Source: Azoarcus sp.
GTDB lineage: Bacteria; Pseudomonadota; Gammaproteobacteria; Burkholderiales; Rhodocyclaceae
NCBI GenBank assembly: GCA_031268685.1
Contig: JAIRWW010000153.1
Location: 1-11,380 of the forward strand
Reading direction: 5' to 3'
Length of the DNA: 11,380 bases
Part shown: positions 1 through 6,706 of the stretch, piece by piece
Numbering within the stretch: the stretch's first letter is position 1
Layout of the letters: each line of letters opens with the position of its first letter
The notes under the pieces: model-generated
What the model was told of the DNA's origin: nothing
Seen by the model: only the letters and a program-made list of their open reading frames with translations
The model's database searches: none
Program-made: the position numbers and the translations under genes

Positions 1-578
1 ATTACCACCGGCGTCAGATCGATATTGCCGCGCAAAGCGATATTGGCCGCGCCTCGTTTCATGGGACTCAATACGCCATCATGAGTCAGGCTTCTCGTCC
101 CTTCCGGAAAAATCACCAGATTGTCGCCTGCACGCACGGATGCCACGCATTCATCTATGAGTTGGGGGCCATCCGCATTGCCGATGAAACCTGCGCTTCT
201 CACCGGCCCGCGTGTAAAAAGATTCGTCTGCAAACTGGTCTTGACCACGCAATTGGGCCGCCGGAGAAGCGAAAGCAGGAACACGACATCGATCAGCGAG
301 GGATGATTGGCAACGACGAGCAGCCCTTGCCTATCCAGCTTTTGCGCGTGGCGCACCTCATAGCTGATCACTCCGCATGAAACCATGATGCGCGTAAACC
401 TGCCCATCCACTGATGGACGAGCGTGCGCGCACGGTATTGCGGATCATCCCCGCCGGAACGAAAACGCCCAAAAAGGCGAAGCAGCGGGAAAAATACGCA
501 AAGCACCGCAAGCCCGAGCAGGCCGAAAACCGTAAAACAGAATCCAGTGGCGACGGTACGTAAAAGCCTGTCCGGCAT
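1..578 (-). CDS. Lysophospholipid acyltransferase family protein (PlsC-like), 3' end cut by window edge
   Basis: The minus strand reads openly from an ATG at 578 to the left edge, giving 192 residues and no stop. A hydrophobic segment at about residues 11-36 suggests an N-terminal membrane anchor. The two signature motifs of glycerolipid acyltransferases are present: HX4D as NHPSLID (91-97, H92 and D97) and FPEGTR (147-152). The family normally has about 240-270 residues, so roughly 50-70 C-terminal residues lie outside. A good Shine-Dalgarno (GAGGAAA) precedes the ATG, and the start is 11 nt after the stop of the ketoacyl synthase-like gene, so the two are surely co-transcribed. Such an acyltransferase directly after a chain-length factor is the known start of aryl polyene clusters, where it is thought to attach the polyene acyl chain to a lipid anchor. 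That role is inferred from context; a plain 1-acylglycerol-3-phosphate acyltransferase cannot be excluded by sequence alone. Confidence 0.9.
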   Translation of the reverse strand, partial: MPDRLLRTVATGFCFTVFGLLGLAVLCVFFPLLRLFGRFRSGGDDPQYRARTLVHQWMGRFTRIMVSCGVISYEVRHAQKLDRQGLLVVANHPSLIDVVFLLSLLRRPNCVVKTSLQTNLFTRGPVRSAGFIGNADGPQLIDECVASVRAGDNLVIFPEGTRSLTHDGVLSPMKRGAANIALRGNIDLTPVV

Positions 579-589
579 CTGGCGTTTCC

Positions 590-1330
590 TCAGCCTTCGC
601 GCGAAACCGCCCGCCGCAAGGTCCAATTGCCGCGCGGCGAAAGGCAAATACTCTCTTCCGCGGGCCGCAGGAGAAAAGCGAACAAATCCAGCGGCGAAGC
701 AGTGCGGCTCGCGGCATAACCCCCATCCGCCTCGGGCGCGAGATGAAATTCGCCCCCGGGGACGAGTTCAAGCAAAACAGCGAAATGCACATCGCGCTCA
801 CATCCGGCATCGTCCAGAAACGGACGATATTCCACGGGCAAGGGTTCCTCGCAATACAGCAGCCACAGGGAGCTTGCGCCATCCGCAAGTCCGGCGAACG
901 CTTCCTGCAAACCGGCGAGCGCGCCTTCCTCGCAAGCGGCCAGCGCCGTCAGGGGGGCGCACGCCTTTTTCGCCATCATGAACAGGCCGCCCGTTGCGTT
1001 ATGTACCGCCATGCTGAACTGCTGCGGAGAAACCTGGCCTTCACGCATCAGTTCGCATTGCAAATCGAACGAACGCCGGATTTCTCCAAAACGGCTGCAC
1101 AAGACGATAGGCTGCCCTTGGTACGGCAGTTCCGGCCGGGAAAGCACATGCAGGGCGGCGCGCCCCATCGCATGCGCCCGGCGGCGCAAAAGTGGCGGGA
1201 TTTCCTTGAGCGGCGGCAATACGCCCTCCTGAGCGGGCGGCGGCGCGGCATTGCCGGACAAAGCCCATTGCCTCCATGCCTCTGACGTCTCCAGCCCAGG
1301 CGCCCAAGCCATCCAGTTACGCAGGTTCAT
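590..1330 (-). CDS. Beta-ketoacyl synthase-like protein, chain-length-factor type (aryl polyene cluster, PF13723-like)
   Basis: This 246-residue protein resembles the short ketoacyl-synthase-like proteins (Ketoacyl-synt_2 type) that act as chain-length factor partners of a true ketosynthase in aryl polyene and flexirubin clusters. Its N-terminus, MNLRNWMAWAPGLE, fits the family opening. A central block at about 105-140 (MAVHNATGGLF, then PLTALAACEEG) matches the region around the ketosynthase active site. The TACAT-type nucleophile motif reads TALAA, so Leu130 sits where the catalytic Cys would be, as expected for a non-condensing partner. I chose the ATG at 1330 because it begins the conserved N-terminus. 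An ATG at 1342 and a GTG at 1369 are in frame and would add residues that look like non-family hydrophobic sequence. Shine-Dalgarno signals are weak for all three. The gene is the first of a leftward unit with the acyltransferase and diverges from pgpA. Assignment is by recalled family features, not a search. Confidence 0.8.
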   Translation of the reverse strand: MNLRNWMAWAPGLETSEAWRQWALSGNAAPPPAQEGVLPPLKEIPPLLRRRAHAMGRAALHVLSRPELPYQGQPIVLCSRFGEIRRSFDLQCELMREGQVSPQQFSMAVHNATGGLFMMAKKACAPLTALAACEEGALAGLQEAFAGLADGASSLWLLYCEEPLPVEYRPFLDDAGCERDVHFAVLLELVPGGEFHLAPEADGGYAASRTASPLDLFAFLLRPAEESICLSPRGNWTLRRAVSREG

Positions 1331-1574
1331 TCCAGGAATCATGAAAAACCAAAAAAGAAAAACTCTCACCTCACGATGCAGCCGATTTCCCTCTCATTGC
1401 CACATCCGCCGCCAGCTTGTCCGCGTGGCGCTCGAATCTGGCGGGATAACAGCCCCGTGCGTCCATACATACAGGCGCGCCATTCTGTCAGAATCGTACC
1501 CCATGCACAAGAATGCCCGATACCCCAGAAAGACCTGATAACCTTACGAAACTTTTCTCAGCCATCCCTCCCCC
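1331..1574. promoter_or_regulatory. Divergent intergenic region between the pigment-type operon and pgpA
   Basis: This 244-bp stretch must hold the leftward promoter of the ketoacyl synthase-like gene and the rightward promoter of pgpA. I found no sigma-70 pair close to consensus on either strand. Near the left end the minus strand carries a T-rich run (about 1343-1363) just ahead of the chosen start. The only candidate coding content is a 31-codon minus-strand frame at 1371-1466, listed separately. In many proteobacteria thiL precedes pgpA; no thiL sequence is visible here. Confidence 0.4.
1371..1466 (-). CDS. Possible 31-residue small ORF upstream of the ketoacyl synthase-like gene
   Basis: A minus-strand ATG at 1466 opens a 31-codon frame ending in TGA at 1371-1373; its C-terminal part reads RFERHADKLAADVAMRGKS. 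The stop lies one base before the in-frame GTG (1369) of the ketoacyl synthase-like gene, so translational coupling to that longer start is conceivable. There is no recognisable Shine-Dalgarno ahead of the ATG, and I recognise no family. It could be a leader peptide, the tail of a decayed gene, or chance. Confidence 0.2.
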   Translation of the reverse strand: MDARGCYPARFERHADKLAADVAMRGKSAAS

Positions 1575-2072
1575 ATGGACCCTCGCCCTTCCCCCAGTCT
1601 CCTGCGCCATCCCGTTCATCTGCTTTCTCTTGGCTTCGGCTCCGGCCTGTCGCCAATCGCGCCCGGCACCGCCGGTACGCTGGCGGCGTGGTTGCTCTAC
1701 CCCTTGTTGCGCGCGCCATTTTCGGAAATGGCCTTCCCTGCCCTGCTCCTCGTCCTTTTCGTTGTGGGGATTTTCGCGGCCCAGCGCACCGGGCAGGCGC
1801 TCGGCGTTCCAGATCACGGCGCAATCGTCTGGGACGAAATGGTGGCAACCTGGCTCGTGCTTTTCTTCGCCCCCGCAAGTTTCCTGTGGCAAGCCGTCGC
1901 CGTAGCGCTTTTCCGGCTTTTCGACATCATCAAACCGCCGCCGATCCGCCAGGCCGACGCCCATTTCAAAAACGGCTTCGGCGTGATGTTCGACGATTTG
2001 CTCGCAGCCGCATACACCCTGTTGGCGCTGGCCGCGCTCGTCCACCTCTGCCAGCTTTTGCCCGGAGCCTGA
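1575..2072 (+). CDS. pgpA: Phosphatidylglycerophosphatase A
   Basis: PgpA removes the phosphate from phosphatidylglycerophosphate to give phosphatidylglycerol in the inner membrane. The 165-residue product is the usual length and carries the family blocks in order: GSGLSPIAPGTAGTL (22-36), DHGAIVWDEMV (80-90, acidic D87/E88), RLFDIIKPPP (114-123) and GFGVMFDDLLAA (134-145, D140/D141). The conserved acidic residues are those expected to bind the metal. Hydrophobic segments at about 35-65, 90-112 and 143-162 fit a small membrane protein. The ATG at 1575 was chosen because the family-like sequence begins about ten residues later; no clear Shine-Dalgarno is visible. pncC follows after 2 nt, so the two form one unit. 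The commonly adjacent thiL is missing; a pigment-type cluster lies upstream in divergent orientation. Confidence 0.95.
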   Translation: MDPRPSPSLLRHPVHLLSLGFGSGLSPIAPGTAGTLAAWLLYPLLRAPFSEMAFPALLLVLFVVGIFAAQRTGQALGVPDHGAIVWDEMVATWLVLFFAPASFLWQAVAVALFRLFDIIKPPPIRQADAHFKNGFGVMFDDLLAAAYTLLALAALVHLCQLLPGA

Positions 2073-2074
2073 AC

Positions 2075-2566
2075 ATGGATAGCGAACTCGCCGCCCGCTT
2101 GGGTGAAGCCCTGAGGGCGCGAAACTGGAGACTCGCCACGGCGGAATCCTGCACCGGCGGCAGCCTGACCGCCGCCGTTACTGCTATCGCAGGAAGTTCC
2201 AGTTGGTTCGAGCGCGGTTTCGTCACCTATTCCAACGAATCGAAAGTCGAACTCCTCGGCGTCTCCCCCGCTACGCTCGCCCGCCACGGCGCGGTGAGCG
2301 AGGAGACGGCGTGCGAAATGCTTGCCGGCGCGCTCGCCCATAGCCACGCCGACATTGCGGCGACCATCACCGGCATCGCCGGCCCGGATGGCGGCAGTCC
2401 GGGCAAACCAGTAGGCACCGTATGCCTGGCCTGGCAACAGCGGCACGGCGATGCTTTCGTCGAAACGCGCCATTTTCCCGGCGACCGCGAAGCCGTTCGT
2501 AGCCAAGCGACCGCGGCGGCGCTCGAACATCTCATCGCGCTGGCGGCGGACACCGCCAGCGCCTGA
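2075..2566 (+). CDS. pncC: Nicotinamide-nucleotide amidase (CinA C-terminal domain protein)
   Basis: PncC deamidates nicotinamide mononucleotide to nicotinate mononucleotide, recycling pyridine nucleotides, for example NMN released by DNA ligase. The 163-residue protein is the stand-alone CinA C-terminal domain; the N-terminal MoaB-like/COG1058 domain of full CinA is absent, as is normal for PncC. Family motifs are TAESCTGG (22-29), VTYSNESKVELLGV (50-63) and TGIAGPDGGSPGKPVGTV (99-116). The Ser of AESCTGG and the Lys of YSNESK are the presumed catalytic pair. The ATG at 2075 has a GGAG Shine-Dalgarno at 2064-2067 inside the end of pgpA, and the start is 2 nt after the pgpA stop, so the pair is translationally linked. 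The frame is open far upstream, but that part overlaps pgpA and is not coding. The gene ends 9 bp from the htpG stop, converging on it. Confidence 0.95.
   Translation: MDSELAARLGEALRARNWRLATAESCTGGSLTAAVTAIAGSSSWFERGFVTYSNESKVELLGVSPATLARHGAVSEETACEMLAGALAHSHADIAATITGIAGPDGGSPGKPVGTVCLAWQQRHGDAFVETRHFPGDREAVRSQATAAALEHLIALAADTASA
2537..2562 (+). terminator. Perfect 10-bp stem-loop in the last codons of pncC
   Basis: GCGCTGGCGG (2537-2546) and CCGCCAGCGC (2553-2562) form a perfect 10-bp stem with a 6-nt loop, ending just before the pncC stop codon. No U-rich run follows on either strand. It lies at the convergence of pncC and htpG, so it may impede read-through in both directions, but it is also coding sequence for an Ala-rich tail. 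Termination function is inferred. Confidence 0.35.
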
Positions 2567-2575
2567 ATCGCCGGA

Positions 2576-4498
2576 TCAGCCCGCGCTCATCGCCAACATC
2601 AACTGGTTGATACGCTTGACGAAACTCGCCGGATCGTCCAGCGTGCCGCCCTCGGCGAGCAGCGCCTGATCGAAGAGCACCGCCGCCCAATCATCGAACT
2701 GTTCGTCCTCGCCCTTGAGGCGCAGCACCGCAGGATGATGGGGGTTGATTTCGAGAATGGGCTTCGAGACAGGCGCTTCCTGTCCGGCGGCCTTGAGGAT
2801 GCGGCCCAGGTTCGTGCCAAGGTCGTGCTCGTCGGCGACGAGGCAGGCAGGAGAATCAGTGAGGCGCAGCGTCACCCGCACATCCTTCACCCGTTCGCCG
2901 AGGCTCGTTTTCATTCTTTCGAGCAGCGCCTTGTATTCGTCGGCAGCCTGTTCGGTTTCTTTCTTTTCGGCCTCGTCTTCAAGCTTGCCGAGGTCGAGTC
3001 CACCGCGCGCCACCGAGACGAGCGGCTTGCCGTCGAATTCGGTCAAATTACCCGTCACCCATTCATCGACGCGATCAGAAAGCAAAAGCACCTCTATGCC
3101 TTTCTTGCGGAAAACTTCGAGATGCGGACTGTTCCGGGCAGCATTGAAGCTTTCGGCGGTGACGTAGTAGATTTTTTCCTGCCCTTCCTTCATCCGCCCG
3201 ATGTAATCCTTGAGCGAAACGGACTCATCCGCCGTGTCGGCATGCGTAGAGGCAAAGCGCAGCAAACCGGCAATCTTCTCTTTGTTGGCAAAATCCTCGC
3301 CAACGCCTTCTTTCAGTACACGTCCAAATTCCTTCCAGAATTTTGCGTACTTCTCTTTTTCCGCCGCATCCTCGCTGTCGGCAAGCCCTTCGAGCAGGCC
3401 AAGCACCTTCTTCGTGCAGCCCTGGCGGATCGTGTCGATGTCGCGCGACTCCTGGAGAATTTCGCGCGAAACATTAAGCGGCAAATCGGCGGAATCAACC
3501 ACCCCGCGCACGAAGCGCAGATACAGCGGCATCAGCTTTTCGGCATCGTCCATGATGAAAACGCGCCGCACATAAAGCTTGATTCCATGCCGGGCATTGC
3601 GATCCCACAAATCGAACGGCGCATGTCCCGGAATGTAAAGCAGTTGCGTATATTCCTGGCGGCCTTCCACCTTTGCGTGCGTCCAGGCCAGCGGTTCCTC
3701 GTAATCGTGGCCGATGTGCTTGTAGAACGCCTTGTAGTCGTCGTCGCTGATTTCGTTGCGCGGACGCGCCCATAGCGCATTGGCCTGATTGACGGTTTCA
3801 TCCTCGTCGCTCTGGATTTCGGCCTTTTTCTCCTCGTCCCACTTTTCCTTTTTCATCAGGATGGGCTGGACGATATGGTCGGAATACTTGCGAATCAGGC
3901 TCTTTAGTTGCCAGCCCGAAAGTAAATCTTCCTGCCCCTCGCGCAAATGGAGCGTGATTTCGGTGCCGCGCGCCGCGCGCTCGGCAGTCTCGACGGTGTA
4001 CGCGCCCGCATTGTCGCCATTCATGGTGCATTCCCAGCGCACAGCCTCCGAGGCTGGCAAACCCGCGCTACGGGTCAGCACCGTCACCTTGTCGGCGACG
4101 ATGAAAGAAGAATAAAAACCGACGCCGAACTGCCCGATCAAATGCGCGTCTTTTTGCTGATCGCCCGTCAGTTGCCCGAAAAATTCGCGCGTGCCGGACT
4201 TTGCGATTGTCCCAAGGTTGGCGACAGCTTCATCGCGGCTCATCCCGATGCCGTTATCGCTGATCGTGATCGTTTTCGCTTCGGCATCGAAAGCAATGCG
4301 AATGGCCAGATCGCCATCCCCTTCGAGCAAGCCTGGCTTGTCTATAGCCTCGAAGCGCAGCTTGTCGCAGGCATCCGATGCATTTGAGATCAGTTCGCGC
4401 AGGAAAATTTCGCGGTTGGAATACAGCGAATGAATCATCAGGTGCAGCAGCTGCTGCACCTCGGCCTGAAAGTTCAGCGTTTCAGCGGCTTGGGTCAT
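2576..4498 (-). CDS. htpG: Molecular chaperone HtpG (bacterial Hsp90)
   Basis: HtpG is the cytosolic Hsp90 homologue, an ATP-dependent dimeric chaperone that remodels client proteins, often with DnaK. The 640-residue product is complete and near the usual length (about 620-640). The N-terminal GHKL ATPase domain shows [16 protein letters not shown] (28-43, E35 and N39), the nucleotide-binding DNGIGM (81-86) and the lid/glycine-rich [15 protein letters not shown] (122-136). The middle domain includes the [10 protein letters not shown] block (about residues 340-349) expected for the Hsp90 family. The C-terminal dimerisation region ends in MLAMSAG. The ATG at 4498 has a GGAGAG Shine-Dalgarno 6 nt upstream. 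A heat-shock promoter lies 40-70 bp upstream (separate entry), so the gene is probably transcribed alone under sigma-32. No missing key residues were seen. Confidence 0.98.
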   Translation of the reverse strand: MTQAAETLNFQAEVQQLLHLMIHSLYSNREIFLRELISNASDACDKLRFEAIDKPGLLEGDGDLAIRIAFDAEAKTITISDNGIGMSRDEAVANLGTIAKSGTREFFGQLTGDQQKDAHLIGQFGVGFYSSFIVADKVTVLTRSAGLPASEAVRWECTMNGDNAGAYTVETAERAARGTEITLHLREGQEDLLSGWQLKSLIRKYSDHIVQPILMKKEKWDEEKKAEIQSDEDETVNQANALWARPRNEISDDDYKAFYKHIGHDYEEPLAWTHAKVEGRQEYTQLLYIPGHAPFDLWDRNARHGIKLYVRRVFIMDDAEKLMPLYLRFVRGVVDSADLPLNVSREILQESRDIDTIRQGCTKKVLGLLEGLADSEDAAEKEKYAKFWKEFGRVLKEGVGEDFANKEKIAGLLRFASTHADTADESVSLKDYIGRMKEGQEKIYYVTAESFNAARNSPHLEVFRKKGIEVLLLSDRVDEWVTGNLTEFDGKPLVSVARGGLDLGKLEDEAEKKETEQAADEYKALLERMKTSLGERVKDVRVTLRLTDSPACLVADEHDLGTNLGRILKAAGQEAPVSKPILEINPHHPAVLRLKGEDEQFDDWAAVLFDQALLAEGGTLDDPASFVKRINQLMLAMSAG

Positions 4499-4539
4499 AT
4501 GGTGCTCTCCATGTCAAGGCAAGTTACTACCGCCTGTCC

Positions 4540-4568
4540 ATGTGGGGATGCCCCATATAGCTTTCAAG
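4540..4568 (-). promoter_or_regulatory. Sigma-32 (RpoH) heat-shock promoter of htpG
   Basis: On the minus strand CTTGAAA (4562-4568) is followed after 14 nt by CCCCACAT (4540-4547). The Escherichia coli RpoH consensus is CTTGAAA, a 13-15 nt spacer, then CCCCATnT, so the -35 element is perfect and the -10 differs at about one position. A start of transcription near 4533 would give a 5' leader of about 35 nt carrying the htpG Shine-Dalgarno. The spacer and -10 also contain a small inverted repeat (TGGGG-ATG-CCCCA, 4542-4554) that partly arises from the CCCC element itself. Confidence 0.85.
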
Positions 4569-4609
4569 CCCTTTATCTTCTGAATGGCGCAAAACTCCAG
4601 CGCGGCCTA

Positions 4610-4643
4610 CCGGCCCGGCGGCCTGAAAGCGCCGCCGGGCCGG
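4610..4643 (-). terminator. 13-bp GC-rich hairpin downstream of phaC
   Basis: CCGGCCCGGCGGC (4610-4622) and its perfect complement (4631-4643) enclose an 8-nt loop. The hairpin begins 4 nt after the phaC stop on the minus strand and sits ahead of the htpG promoter. There is no U tract immediately after it, so it is not a textbook intrinsic terminator. It more likely acts as a transcript-end stabiliser or a weak or Rho-assisted terminator insulating htpG from phaC transcription. Confidence 0.6.
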
Positions 4644-4647
4644 GGCT

Positions 4648-6390
4648 TCAGGCCCTCGCCTTCACATAGCGTCCGGGCGCGGGTTCACCCGGCTCATACT
4701 GTGCGTTGCCAAGCCTGCCGCGCGCCGCTACCTGGCGGCCGTCGAATGCCTTCAACCATTCGTTCCAGTGCACCCACCAGCTTCCCGGATGTTCTTCCGC
4801 CCCCGCCAGCCATTCGTCTGGCGAGGTGAGCGCGTGCGGACTCGTCCAATAGCTGCGCCGGTTTTTTGAAACCGGGTTGATCGTACCGGCAATATGCCCG
4901 CTCGCCCCAAGGACGAAGGTGGTTTCGCCCCCCAAGAGCGCGCGCCCAAGATAAGAAGTCTTCCAGGGCACGATATGGTCTTCGCGCGCTGCGAAGAAAT
5001 AGGTCGGCGCGTTGATCTTGCCAAGATCGACCTTCTGCCCGAGCATGGACAGGCGTCCAGGCAGGCGCAGATTGTTTTCGAGGTACATGTTCCGCAAATA
5101 CCACGCAAGGAATGGCCCCGGCAGATTGGTCGCATCCGAATTCCAGAACAGCAGGTCGAATGCTCTCGGCGTGCCGCCCTTGAGATAGTTGCCGACCACG
5201 TATTGCCAGACGAGATCGTTGGCGCGCAGGAAAGAAAAAACATTGGCGAGTTCCTGGCCGCGCAGCAGGCCGCCCTTGCCGATGGCAGCCTCGCGCGCGC
5301 TCACGCTCGCCTCGTCGATCAGGCAACCGATTTCGCCGGTGTCGGAAAAATCGAGCAAAGTCGTCAGAAAGGTCACGCTGGCGACAGGGTCTTCACCACG
5401 CGCCCGCGCCACAGCCAGCGCCGAGGCAAGAATGGTGCCGCCGACGCAGAAGCCGAGGACGTTGGGCTTCTTGACCTTGGTCACATTGCGCACGACTTCC
5501 AGCGCCGTAAGCGGCCCTTCCTGGATGTAATCGTCCCAAGTCTTTCCAGACTCGGACGGCCCCGCGTTCTTCCACGACACCAAAAACACGGTATGTCCCC
5601 GCTCGACGATATAGCGCACGAACGAGTTTTCAGCTTGCAAATCCAGGATGTAGTACTTGTTGATGCACGGCGGCACGATCAGCAGCGGCGTTTGCGCAAC
5701 CGTTTCGGTCAGCGGCGAATATTGGATCAACTGGATCAGATCGTTCTCGTAAATCACCGCGCCCGGCGTGATGGCAAGATTGCCGCCAACCTCGAACACG
5801 CTCTCGTCGGTCATCGACACTCGCCCTTTTTCGAGATCGGAGAGCAAATTTTGTATGCCGCGCGTAATGCTCTCGCCTTTGGTGTCGAGCGCGGCGCGGA
5901 TGAATTCCGGATTGGTTGCCGCAAAATTGCTCGGGGCCAGCGCGTCGATATACTGCCGGGTCAAAAACTGCAAGCGCGCCTTGGCGCGGCCGTCGTTGAG
6001 CGGCACGCTATCGGAAACCTGCCGCAGAAAACCGGAATTGATCAGGTAGGCTTGGCGCAGATAATCGAACATCGGATTTGCAGCCCACTCCGGCGACTCG
6101 AAGCGTTTATCCCCTGCCTCGGGCGCTGCGACCGGTTCCACGTCTTCCCCCTGCTTGCGTGCGACCATCGATGACCACAGCGCCATGTGCCGGGTGGCGA
6201 ATTCCTGCTGGAACTGCGCCAGCGTCTCCGAATCGGGCAAGGGCAGGCTCGATACCGCCGCGCCCGTCGTATCTTGTAATGCAACCTGCTGCTTCGCCAG
6301 CGTGTCGAAAAAACCGCGCATCATCGCCTGTCCGGCTTGCATCATGGCCTGCACGGCTGCTGCCTGTTGTTTGCTTGTGTCGTCAGACAT
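4648..6390 (-). CDS. phaC: Class I poly(3-hydroxyalkanoate) synthase
   Basis: PhaC polymerises (R)-3-hydroxyacyl-CoA, mainly 3-hydroxybutyryl-CoA, into polyester at the granule surface, releasing CoA. At 580 residues it matches class I single-subunit synthases (about 560-600). The N-terminal domain (about 1-200) precedes an alpha/beta-hydrolase catalytic domain with the lipase-like box GFCVGG (313-318, nucleophile Cys315), the general region REDHIVPW (Asp471) and GASGHIAG (His499), giving the full Cys-Asp-His set. The C-terminus EPAPGRYVKARA closely resembles my memory of the Cupriavidus enzyme. The ATG at 6390 has a strong AGGAGG Shine-Dalgarno 6 nt upstream. phaA, phaB, phaR and phaP do not flank it directly; a thiolase lies about 1.4 kb upstream on the same strand beyond a terminator and a membrane protein gene. 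Its promoter is not obvious. Confidence 0.97.
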   Translation of the reverse strand: MSDDTSKQQAAAVQAMMQAGQAMMRGFFDTLAKQQVALQDTTGAAVSSLPLPDSETLAQFQQEFATRHMALWSSMVARKQGEDVEPVAAPEAGDKRFESPEWAANPMFDYLRQAYLINSGFLRQVSDSVPLNDGRAKARLQFLTRQYIDALAPSNFAATNPEFIRAALDTKGESITRGIQNLLSDLEKGRVSMTDESVFEVGGNLAITPGAVIYENDLIQLIQYSPLTETVAQTPLLIVPPCINKYYILDLQAENSFVRYIVERGHTVFLVSWKNAGPSESGKTWDDYIQEGPLTALEVVRNVTKVKKPNVLGFCVGGTILASALAVARARGEDPVASVTFLTTLLDFSDTGEIGCLIDEASVSAREAAIGKGGLLRGQELANVFSFLRANDLVWQYVVGNYLKGGTPRAFDLLFWNSDATNLPGPFLAWYLRNMYLENNLRLPGRLSMLGQKVDLGKINAPTYFFAAREDHIVPWKTSYLGRALLGGETTFVLGASGHIAGTINPVSKNRRSYWTSPHALTSPDEWLAGAEEHPGSWWVHWNEWLKAFDGRQVAARGRLGNAQYEPGEPAPGRYVKARA

Positions 6391-6400
6391 CTTTCTCCTC

Positions 6401-6706
6401 CTAGGCCCGGACGAAGCGTCCGCGGCATTTTAGCGGTTGATTATGTCGCACAACGATAAGGCCGTTTCCCGCGCCAATCAATAGCGCAAACCCTAGGAAG
6501 GCAGCAGGCGATTTCCGTCCATTCGGGCGAATTTTGCCAAAGGCAATGATTTTACGGGAAAATGCCTTCAAATATACTCGGAGCAAGTAGAACCTGGAGA
6601 CCAATAGATGAATTACGAGCTTTTCGACTGCTGTGCCAAGATACCAGTAGCGACGTCTAAGCCGCCCGGTTTCGGCAAATCGGACGTCGCACAGGCTCTT
6701 TTGCAT
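6401..6706 (-). CDS. Doubtful 101-residue hypothetical ORF between the membrane protein gene and phaC
   Basis: The frame starts 26 nt after the stop of the BPSS1780-like gene and ends in TAG overlapping the phaC Shine-Dalgarno, so its position is collinear with both neighbours. The product is basic, with an Arg-rich start (GRLRRRYWYLG) and a short hydrophobic stretch near 68-86 (PAAFLGFALLIGAGNGLIVV). I recognise no family. Against it: no Shine-Dalgarno before the ATG and frequent rare codons (AGA, AGG, CTA). It could be a decayed gene or an accidental open frame. Confidence 0.22.
   Translation of the reverse strand: MQKSLCDVRFAETGRLRRRYWYLGTAVEKLVIHLLVSRFYLLRVYLKAFSRKIIAFGKIRPNGRKSPAAFLGFALLIGAGNGLIVVRHNQPLKCRGRFVRA

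Noticed and set aside
743..1285. Plus-strand open frame (180 codons) opposite the ketoacyl synthase-like gene
   Set aside because: Composition is typical of an antisense shadow, and the minus-strand frame carries the family motifs.
1331..1369. GTG at 1369 or ATG at 1342 as start of the ketoacyl synthase-like gene
   Set aside because: The added residues do not match the expected family N-terminus; ATG 1330 gives a normal opening. Not fully excluded, since no start has a good ribosome site.
1513..1905. Alternative plus-strand frame overlapping the start of pgpA
   Set aside because: All PgpA motifs are in the 1575 frame. This frame is Pro/Ser/Arg-rich without motifs; a frameshifted longer PgpA N-terminus is not needed.
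2735..3775. Long plus-strand open frame (346 codons) opposite htpG
   Set aside because: Shadow of the well-conserved htpG reading frame, with no domain signature.
4894..6174. Long plus-strand open frame (426 codons) opposite phaC
   Set aside because: It is antisense to a clearly recognised PHA synthase with intact catalytic residues; long antisense frames are common in GC-rich genes and no family-like motif is seen.
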